From Acidobacteriaceae bacterium (GTDB lineage: Bacteria; Acidobacteriota; Terriglobia; Terriglobales; Acidobacteriaceae), in the NCBI GenBank assembly GCA_003140785.1, contig PLKY01000129.1:1336-24396 (forward strand): a DNA stretch of 23,061 nt, in the 5' to 3' direction. The translations under genes and the position numbers were made by a program. The notes beneath the pieces were generated by a model that was not told where the DNA came from, did no database searches, and saw only the letters and a list, made by a program, of their open reading frames with translations. This document shows, piece after piece, positions 17,211 to 23,061 of the stretch. How positions within the stretch are numbered: the first letter of the stretch is position 1; each line of letters begins with the position of its first letter.

Positions 17211-17239
17211 TTGCAGACCGAGGTTGTATTTGGTATCAA
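17211..17239 (+). promoter_or_regulatory. Possible promoter of the GH106-like gene
   Basis: TTGCAG (17211-17216) and TATCAA (17234-17239) are separated by exactly 17 nt, in the gap between pckG (minus) and the glycosidase (plus). Transcription would start near 17246, just before the ribosome site GCGGAG. The hexamers match the consensus at three and four of six positions, so this is only suggestive. Confidence 0.3.
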
Positions 17240-17261
17240 TGAATCGCTCTAGCGGAGCTGC

Positions 17262-20093
17262 ATGGAACCTATCCGTAGATCGCATCGAGCCAATTGGAAC
17301 CCAGGGGCCTTCTGTACATCCGCGCTTCTGGTGCTTGCCGGATTGCTCGCATCGGCGTGCGCCTGGTCGCAGGCCGACCAGACCATCTCAGAATTGCATC
17401 GCAGCTTTGCCGATCCGCCGGAATCGAGCCGCATTATGATGCGCTGGTGGTGGTTCGGACCTGCTGCAACACAAGATGAAATCACCCGCGAGTTGGAGCA
17501 GATGAAGGCCGCCGGCATCGGCGGCGTCGAGATCGCCAATCTCTATCCGCTTGCTCTTGACGATCCCCAAACAGGCTTCCACAACACGCCGTTTCTGTCT
17601 CCGGAGCATCTGGCTGCGCTGCGCTTCGCCGCTCAAGAGGCGCGCCGTCTTGGCCTTCGCGTCGATGTGACGTTGTGCAGCGGTTGGCCGTTCGGTGGTC
17701 CGCACGTTCCCGTCACACAGTCTGCGGGCAAATTGCGTGTCGAGACCAGCACTATTCCGCCCGGCTCAACCTTTGCACTCGCACCGCATATTGACACCGG
17801 CGAATCGCTGATCACCGCTTTCCTGATTCCTGACTCTGCCTCTGCTGCAGAACTCGCGCACGCTGAGCCGCTCGCCGACTCAGCCTCGGGCACCTACACA
17901 TTTTCAGCGTCGAATCAGCCGCGCAAGCTTATCTGCTTCGTCGCCAGCCGCACCGGAATGATGGTGAAGAGGCCGTCCATTGGAGCCGAAGGGTTTGTGC
18001 TCGATCACTACGACCCGGCCGCAGTTGAGAATCATCTGCACGCCGTCGGCGACAGGCTCCTATCAGCCTTTGGCGATCATCCTCCCTACGCAGTCTTCAG
18101 CGACAGTCTGGAAGATTACGGATCGGATTGGAGTCCCGCCCTGCTCGACGAATTCGAGCGCCGCCGGGGATACGATCTTCGTCCCCATCTCCTTGCTCTT
18201 ATCGAAGACATCGGCCCTGAAACAGCCGCAATCCGCCACGACTGGGGACAGACGCTCACTGAGATGGCGAACGACGCTTTCCTGAAGCCAATCCATGCCT
18301 GGGCCGCGGAGCATCACACTCAGTTCCGCTCGCAGACTTACGGCTACCCTCCCGTCACGTTATCGAGCAATCGCTTCGAGGACTTGCCCGAAGGCGAAGG
18401 CAAAGCCACATTTATGATGTGGCGAGAGTTTTCCGACACGCGCTGGGCTGCATCGGCAGGCCATCTCTACCATCGGCCGGTCATTTCCTCGGAGACATGG
18501 ACGTGGCTGCATTCGCCCGCCTTCCGCGCCACGCCGCTCGACATGAAGGCTGAGGCCGACCTGCATTTTCTGCAGGGCATTAATCAACTTGTCGGCCATG
18601 GCTGGCCCTACTCACCGCCCTCGGCCGTCGAGCCCGGTTGGCGCATGTATGCGGCTGCTGCGTTCAACGCGCACAACCCCTGGTTCTTTGCCATGCCAGA
18701 TTTGACGCGTTACCTGCAACGCGTCAGCTTCGCGCTGCGGCAGGGAGAGCCAGTGAACGACGTAGCGCTCTTGCTCCCGAATGACGACGTCTGGGCCTCA
18801 TTCCACGCCACGATCTCGAAGCGCCTGTCGCCCACCTCGGCTGCGGGTTTTGACGAGTCGGGTTCAAACGTTAGCGTCGATGAATTGATGGACAAGTTTC
18901 TCGGCAAGCAAGTCATCGCGCAGATTCTCGATGCGGGATTCAATCTCGATTTCATCGATGCCGATGCCATTGACAAAGTGGGCATTCCGTACAAAGTTCT
19001 CGTCCTGCCGGACATCGACCGGCTGCCGCCCGCGACGTACGAAAGGATTCTCGCCTTCGCACGGAACGGCGGAATCATCATTGCCACGCGACGTCTGCCC
19101 GCCACTGCTCCTAGCCTTCTGCATGCGGCAGAACATTCAGCGCGCATCCACGAGCTCTCGCAGCAACTCTTTCACGGCGGCATTCCGTCGGCGCATTTTG
19201 TCGAAGACGAAGCACAGCTCGGCGCGGAACTCGCGAAGGATGCAGTGCCGGATATGACACTGACGCCGCGCATGCCGGAAATCGGCTTTATCCATCGCAA
19301 GCTTGCCGCGGGCGATCTATATTTCGTGGCCAACACGTCGAACGAGGCGAAACATGTCGACGCGCATTTCCGTGACGGCGCCCGCCATGCGGAGTTATGG
19401 GACACGTTCACGGCCAAAATCTCAGGAATCTCCGATCGGGCAGACATCACGCTGGATTTTGCTCCGTACGAGTCGCGCCTCATCTTCTTTTCGAACGAAG
19501 CGAAACCGCCCCAGCCCGATCCAGCGCGCCGAGAAACCGTCCTCACCGACCTTTCGCAACAATGGAAGGTGAGCTTCGGCGATACAGGAATCACCAGCGA
19601 AATGGATCACCTTAGATCGTGGACAAACGACACTAGGACGGAGTTTTTCTCTGGCAAAGCCGTCTACGAAAAAACCTTTGATCTTCAATCCGGCCAAATC
19701 GCGTCGGGCGCGCGGCTCCTCCTCGATTTCGGCACCGCGACGCCAGAGACCCCGCCATCGCCACCGGGGCAACACAACACACGCGCCTATCTCGACCCGC
19801 CCATCCGCGAAGTCGCAGAAGTTTATGTCGACGGCAAGCGCGCTGGCGTGGTCTGGCGCCCCCCTTATCGCGTCGATGTCACGGACTTCCTTCACGCCGG
19901 CTCTAACCAGCTGCGCATCGTCGTCGCCAACACCGCGATCAACGAATTGGCCGGCCAGGCGCTGCCCGATTATCGGCTTTTGTGGGCCCGCTACGACATG
20001 CGTTTCATCCCCCAGGACATGAACGACCTGCATCCGTTGCCATCCGGCCTGTTTGGTCCCATCACGCTCGTCGAATCCACGCCAGTTCAATAA
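17262..20093 (+). CDS. Secreted GH106-type glycosidase (alpha-L-rhamnosidase-like)
   Basis: The protein has 943 residues. ATG 17262 follows GCGGAG by four bases. A signal peptide ends near residue 33-38 (LLVLAGLLASACAWSQA); the Cys could be lipidated, but the lipobox is imperfect. The catalytic module starts with SSRIMMRWWWFGPAAT (55-70), then QMKAAGIGGVEIANLYPL and a VDVTLCSGWPFGGPHVP strand. Together these are the opening of family GH106, which removes alpha-L-rhamnose from pectin (RG-I/RG-II) and other plant or bacterial polysaccharides. FSDSLEDYGSDWSP and ISSETWTW carry acidic residues in the expected barrel positions. The C-terminal 170 residues (VYEKTFDL, VYVDGKRAGVVWRPPYRVDV, NQLRIVVANT) form a galactose-binding-like beta-sandwich, as in GH2 enzymes. 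No SusC/D or transporter genes are nearby, so the substrate is not indicated. GH106 is likely, but the sugar specificity is uncertain. Confidence 0.8.
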   Translation: MEPIRRSHRANWNPGAFCTSALLVLAGLLASACAWSQADQTISELHRSFADPPESSRIMMRWWWFGPAATQDEITRELEQMKAAGIGGVEIANLYPLALDDPQTGFHNTPFLSPEHLAALRFAAQEARRLGLRVDVTLCSGWPFGGPHVPVTQSAGKLRVETSTIPPGSTFALAPHIDTGESLITAFLIPDSASAAELAHAEPLADSASGTYTFSASNQPRKLICFVASRTGMMVKRPSIGAEGFVLDHYDPAAVENHLHAVGDRLLSAFGDHPPYAVFSDSLEDYGSDWSPALLDEFERRRGYDLRPHLLALIEDIGPETAAIRHDWGQTLTEMANDAFLKPIHAWAAEHHTQFRSQTYGYPPVTLSSNRFEDLPEGEGKATFMMWREFSDTRWAASAGHLYHRPVISSETWTWLHSPAFRATPLDMKAEADLHFLQGINQLVGHGWPYSPPSAVEPGWRMYAAAAFNAHNPWFFAMPDLTRYLQRVSFALRQGEPVNDVALLLPNDDVWASFHATISKRLSPTSAAGFDESGSNVSVDELMDKFLGKQVIAQILDAGFNLDFIDADAIDKVGIPYKVLVLPDIDRLPPATYERILAFARNGGIIIATRRLPATAPSLLHAAEHSARIHELSQQLFHGGIPSAHFVEDEAQLGAELAKDAVPDMTLTPRMPEIGFIHRKLAAGDLYFVANTSNEAKHVDAHFRDGARHAELWDTFTAKISGISDRADITLDFAPYESRLIFFSNEAKPPQPDPARRETVLTDLSQQWKVSFGDTGITSEMDHLRSWTNDTRTEFFSGKAVYEKTFDLQSGQIASGARLLLDFGTATPETPPSPPGQHNTRAYLDPPIREVAEVYVDGKRAGVVWRPPYRVDVTDFLHAGSNQLRIVVANTAINELAGQALPDYRLLWARYDMRFIPQDMNDLHPLPSGLFGPITLVESTPVQ

Positions 20094-20149
20094 CGCATCG
20101 AACGGATTTCTCTGCGTTACAAATTCTAAGAAATTGCCAAACTCTTCTC

Positions 20150-20179
20150 TTGCGGCGAAATCGAGCGAACAGCTAGACT
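20150..20179 (+). promoter_or_regulatory. Promoter placing the start of transcription at the ATG
   Basis: TTGCGG (20150-20155), an 18-nt spacer, then TAGACT (20174-20179), which fits TAnnnT. The ATG at 20187 lies 7 nt after the -10 box, where transcription would begin. No purine-rich ribosome site exists before the ATG (the bases are CTCCCC). Together these suggest a leaderless mRNA. Confidence 0.4.
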
Positions 20180-20186
20180 CCTCCCC

Positions 20187-21104
20187 ATGACGAAAATGCG
20201 TCGTTTCCCCACCTTATTCGCCGCTCTGTTTCTCCTCCTAGCCGCAACATGCAGCCAAGCGCAGGACTGGGCCAAGGCGCGCCTCGATGCTTCCCCGCGT
20301 CATCATGAATATGTCTCGCTCAAGCACGACACGCGCACGTTGCAGGCGTTCGTCGTCTATCCCGAGGTCAAAGAAAAGGCCCCGGTCGTCATTCTGATCC
20401 ACGAAATCTTCGGTCTCTCCGATTGGGCGAAAGAGATGGCCGACGAATTGGCTGCCGAAGGCTTCATCGTCGTCGCTCCCGATCTGCTCTCCGGCTACGG
20501 TCCCAATGGCGGCGGGTCGAGCGAGTTTCCGAGTCAGGATGCGACTGTTAAGGCGGTCTCCGGTCTTGATCCGGCCGGCGTTCTCGCCGACTTGGATGCT
20601 GCCGCCGATTATGGCAAACACATCCCCGCAGCGAACGGCAAAATTGCGGTCGTCGGTTTCTGCTGGGGCGGAGGCAAATCGTTTGCGTTTGCCGCCAATC
20701 GCAAAGACCTATCTGCGGCTTTTGTCTTCTATGGTCCCGGCCCGGCCGATGTCTCAACGATCGTAGCGCCGGTCTACGGGTTCTATGCGGGCAACGACGC
20801 GCGCATTGGCGCCACTCTCCCCGCCACCACAGACGCCATGAAGGCCGCCGGCAAGTTCTACGAGCCGGCCACCTACGACGGCGCTGGCCACGGCTTCATG
20901 CGGGCCGGCGAAGACCCTGCGAACACCAACCCCGCCAACAAGATTGCCCGCGAACAGGGCTTCACTCGCTTGGTCAAGTTGCTGCATGAGTTGAAACCCG
21001 CCCAGGCCACGAACTCGAACGCGCCATCGCACCCCGCTGCGCAAGCCTCCAAGGCGGCAGAAAAACTCTGCCACGATTCTACGCAGATCGGATCGGTTTC
21101 CTAA
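20187..21104 (+). CDS. Exported dienelactone hydrolase-family enzyme
   Basis: The protein has 305 residues, with a signal peptide cleaved near residue 25 (LFAALFLLLAATCSQAQ). It has the alpha/beta-hydrolase fold. The nucleophile is Cys159 in GFCWGG, with Asp204 (GND) and His235 (GAGHGF) completing the triad; Glu73 in IHEIFG matches the Glu that controls the Cys in classical dienelactone hydrolase. The substrate could be a lactone or another ester, and family assignment does not settle it. Classical enzymes are cytosolic and about 235 residues long. This one is exported and carries an extra tail of roughly 30 residues (from about 272) rich in Ala, Ser, Asn, Pro and Lys, without a clear domain. 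It sits alone, 93 bp after the glycosidase, so a link to polysaccharide breakdown is possible but unproven. Confidence 0.85.
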   Translation: MTKMRRFPTLFAALFLLLAATCSQAQDWAKARLDASPRHHEYVSLKHDTRTLQAFVVYPEVKEKAPVVILIHEIFGLSDWAKEMADELAAEGFIVVAPDLLSGYGPNGGGSSEFPSQDATVKAVSGLDPAGVLADLDAAADYGKHIPAANGKIAVVGFCWGGGKSFAFAANRKDLSAAFVFYGPGPADVSTIVAPVYGFYAGNDARIGATLPATTDAMKAAGKFYEPATYDGAGHGFMRAGEDPANTNPANKIAREQGFTRLVKLLHELKPAQATNSNAPSHPAAQASKAAEKLCHDSTQIGSVS

Positions 21105-21105
21105 G

Positions 21106-21132
21106 CCGACTCGGGTTCAAAGCCCGAATCGG
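21106..21132 (+). terminator. Stem-loop after the hydrolase gene
   Basis: CCGACTCGGG (21106-21115) pairs with CCCGAATCGG (21123-21132), 9 of 10 positions, around TTCAAAG. It begins 2 nt after the stop codon. The following bases (TCCTGTCCTT) are pyrimidine-rich but not a T-run. The likely role is terminator or 3'-end stabiliser. Confidence 0.5.
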
Positions 21133-21225
21133 TCCTGTCCTTACAGAACAAACCTTTCTAATCCCGTCTGACACCGGGAAGACGTTCTTTCCGCGTCAAC
21201 AATTCGTCTCGCCCTCGCCGATACC

Positions 21226-22587
21226 ATGAATACTATGGGCCACGCACAAGCCGAATGGAGAAGGGAACTGCGCGCAATGATTGTGCTCGCGGTTCCGGTG
21301 GTGTTGAGCGAACTGGGCTGGGTGGCTCAAGGCGTGGTCGACAACATCATGGTCGGCCGACTTGGCCCCGAAGCCATCGGTGCGGTCTCCCTTGGCAACG
21401 CGGTCTACTACACGCCGTGTCTTTTCGGAATCGGCTTGCTCCTCGGTCTCGACACGCTCGTCTCGCAGGCCTACGGCCGCCGCGATCACGACGAATGTCA
21501 TCGGTGGCTGGCGCAGGGGGTCTACCTCGCCTTCATCGTTACGCCCCCGCTGATGCTGATCGTCGGCGCCATGAGCTACGGCTTCACGCGCTTTGGAGTG
21601 ATTCCCACCGTCGCCGTTCCAGCTAGCACCTATCTGCGCATTCTCAACTGGGGAACTCTTCCTCTGCTGCTCTATGGCGGCATTCGCCGATACCTGCAAG
21701 GCGTGGGTCAGGTTCGCGTCATCACCCTCACGTACATTCTGGCCAACCTGCTCAACTGGGGCGGCAACTGGGTTCTGATTTACGGCAAGCTCGGCTTTCC
21801 CGCGCTCGGAGTCGATGGCTCGGCCATCTCCACCTGCATTGCACGCGTGGCCATGGCTGCGGCCTTACTCGTCTTTGCGTGGCGCTACGAACGCCAGCGG
21901 GGCCATCCGCTATTTCGCCATTGGGCCGCTCCACAACTGGACCGCCTGCGCAAGCTGGTCCGCCTCGGTGCTCCGGCGGCCGGGCAGATTCTTCTCGAAG
22001 TCGGCGCCTGGAACCTGTCCACATTTTCCGCGAGCTATCTCAACCCCGTTGCCCTCGCCACGCACGCCATCGCCCTCAATTACGCGAGCATCAGCTATAT
22101 GGTCCCGCTGGGCGTGTCTGCGGCGGCCGCAGTCAGTGTGGGCCATGCCGTGGGCTCCGGCAACCCGGCACGCGCGCGCCGCGCCGGATGGCTGGCCCTG
22201 GGCCTTGGCACAAGCTTCATGCTGGTCGCAGGAGTCGTTTTTCTCGTTGCGCCCCGAGCGCTCATCTCGCTCTACACAACCGATCCACGCGTACTTGCCG
22301 TCGGCCCCACATTGCTTTGCATCGCCGCAGCCTTCCAGGTCTTCGATGGCATTCAGACCGTCTGCACGGGCGCATTGCGCGGCCTCGGCGAAACGCGTGT
22401 CCCCATGATCGCCAATTTCATCGGCTACTGGATCCTCGGCCTGCCGCTTGGTCTGACCCTCTGCTTCGTACTGCATTGGGGAATTTACGGAACCTGGATC
22501 GGGCTCACTCTTGCGCTGGTCGTGATTGCGTCGGCTCTACTGGTGCGCTGGCGCAACGATTCAGCAAAAATTGCTCTGACTTATTGA
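21226..22587 (+). CDS. MATE-family multidrug/toxin efflux transporter
   Basis: The protein has 453 residues, the normal length. It is an inner-membrane antiporter that exports cationic drugs or metabolites in exchange for Na+ or H+. Twelve hydrophobic segments are visible as two homologous halves. Each half opens with the family pattern: MIVLAVPVVLSELGWVAQGVVDNIMVGRLG near the N-terminus, and LVRLGAPAAGQILLEVGAWNLS at about residue 245. Other signatures are GLLLGLDTLVSQAYGRRD and CTGALRGLGETRVP. It resembles the NorM-like branch. ATG 21226 lacks a ribosome site, and ATG 21235 (MGHAQAEW) is an equally good start. There are no regulator or partner genes nearby. The substrate cannot be inferred. 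Confidence 0.92.
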   Translation: MNTMGHAQAEWRRELRAMIVLAVPVVLSELGWVAQGVVDNIMVGRLGPEAIGAVSLGNAVYYTPCLFGIGLLLGLDTLVSQAYGRRDHDECHRWLAQGVYLAFIVTPPLMLIVGAMSYGFTRFGVIPTVAVPASTYLRILNWGTLPLLLYGGIRRYLQGVGQVRVITLTYILANLLNWGGNWVLIYGKLGFPALGVDGSAISTCIARVAMAAALLVFAWRYERQRGHPLFRHWAAPQLDRLRKLVRLGAPAAGQILLEVGAWNLSTFSASYLNPVALATHAIALNYASISYMVPLGVSAAAAVSVGHAVGSGNPARARRAGWLALGLGTSFMLVAGVVFLVAPRALISLYTTDPRVLAVGPTLLCIAAAFQVFDGIQTVCTGALRGLGETRVPMIANFIGYWILGLPLGLTLCFVLHWGIYGTWIGLTLALVVIASALLVRWRNDSAKIALTY

Positions 22588-22676
22588 ATTTGTTGCGCTT
22601 GGGTCGGTCCTGCTCCGTCCGAAATCCCGTATCCAGGCCTTTCTCACAATGCGAAAAGTGCACCGCAAATTATGCC

Positions 22677-22683
22677 TTTTTTT
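22677..22683 (+). terminator. Possible terminator tail after the MATE gene
   Basis: Seven T residues follow a very weak stem (TGCG...CGCA, about 22650-22667) in the 248-bp gap before the next gene. The stem is short and not adjacent to the T-run, so this is a tentative call. Confidence 0.2.
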
Positions 22684-22769
22684 GAACGCATCAATAAATC
22701 ATTGCTCATCCGGTTACCTTGAGCGAAAGCCAGGCGTCCCATCGTGGTACGAGCCAACCGATAAGTGAC

Positions 22770-22775
22770 TATAAT
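22770..22775 (+). promoter_or_regulatory. Perfect TATAAT -10 box upstream of korA
   Basis: An exact TATAAT lies 60 nt before the ATG at 22836, so transcription would start near 22782. No good -35 hexamer is present at 16-19 nt upstream, which fits a promoter helped by an activator. The leader contains AGAAGG about 11 nt before the ATG. Confidence 0.45.
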
Positions 22776-22835
22776 CACCCAAGTAGAGTAGCGGTTCAGC
22801 TCGTACAAGAATTTATTAGAAGGGAATCCCGCCAA

Positions 22836-23061
22836 ATGGCGACAGGAGACCTGGCCCTGGGTCAAGAGCAGGGCACCTTAAGTGCGCGCAAGCGTGTATC
22901 GAACGACTTCAGCATTATCGTAGCAACGGTAAACGGTTCCGGCTCGCAATCCGCCAATAGCGTTCTGCTGAAAAGCATCTTCGGAATGGGTGTTCCCGTC
23001 AGCGGGAAAAACCTCTTCCCCTCAAACATCGCCGGACTACCCACCTGGTACACCATCCGCG
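22836..23061 (+). CDS. korA: 2-oxoacid:ferredoxin oxidoreductase alpha subunit, N-terminus (3' truncated)
   Basis: Only the first 75 residues are in the window. After a short polar leader (MATGDLALGQEQ), the sequence NDFSIIVATVNGSGSQSANS begins the Rossmann-like gamma domain. In KorA/PorA proteins of this fused type, that domain precedes the pyruvate-ferredoxin oxidoreductase domain. VPVSGKNLFPSNIAGLPTWY is characteristic of the 2-oxoglutarate/2-oxoacid branch. The enzyme transfers electrons from oxidative decarboxylation of a 2-oxoacid, with CoA, to ferredoxin. The beta subunit (korB) should follow just outside the window. The exact substrate cannot be decided from this fragment. Confidence 0.85.
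   Translation, partial: MATGDLALGQEQGTLSARKRVSNDFSIIVATVNGSGSQSANSVLLKSIFGMGVPVSGKNLFPSNIAGLPTWYTIR

Overview
The window looks like part of an Acidobacteriota chromosome, probably from the Terriglobia/Koribacter side. This is inferred from gene content and was not tested by any search. The clues are moderately high GC, a secreted PQQ-type beta-propeller protein, a TonB-dependent receptor paired with a YfiR-family protein, a large secreted GH106-type glycosidase, a GTP-dependent PEP carboxykinase, a glutamate synthase of bacterial GltB/GltD type and a KorA-type 2-oxoacid:ferredoxin oxidoreductase.

Positions 1-3650 are a loose, partly decayed region. They hold the 3' end of an unidentified gene, an AT-rich gap with several inverted repeats, a small orphan ORF (648-1034) and one solid gene for an exported beta-propeller protein (1253-3148). 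A clear remnant of a short-chain dehydrogenase gene follows; it is killed by an in-frame stop and truncated (3482-3631).

Positions 3723-8888 form a tight three-gene operon on the plus strand: TonB-dependent receptor, YfiR-family periplasmic protein, and an inner-membrane CHASE8-HAMP-PAS-GGDEF-EAL protein. The first two genes overlap and the last two are 4 nt apart. By analogy with YfiBNR, the layout suggests an outer-membrane-to-c-di-GMP signalling chain in which a TonB-dependent receptor replaces YfiB and the output enzyme carries both synthase and phosphodiesterase domains.

Positions 8960-17070 lie on the minus strand and hold core metabolism: pckG, then gltB and gltD (their ends overlap by 8 nt). 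gltB is interrupted by an in-frame TAG (11733-11735) inside its FMN/synthase domain. Sequence on both sides is intact and in the same frame, so this is a nonsense change, a base-call error or readthrough, and not a frameshift.

Positions 17262-22587 are plus-strand single genes: a secreted GH106-like glycosidase, a secreted dienelactone hydrolase-family enzyme whose promoter suggests a leaderless mRNA, and a MATE transporter. The window ends inside the first gene of a probable 2-oxoacid:ferredoxin oxidoreductase operon, preceded by a perfect TATAAT box.
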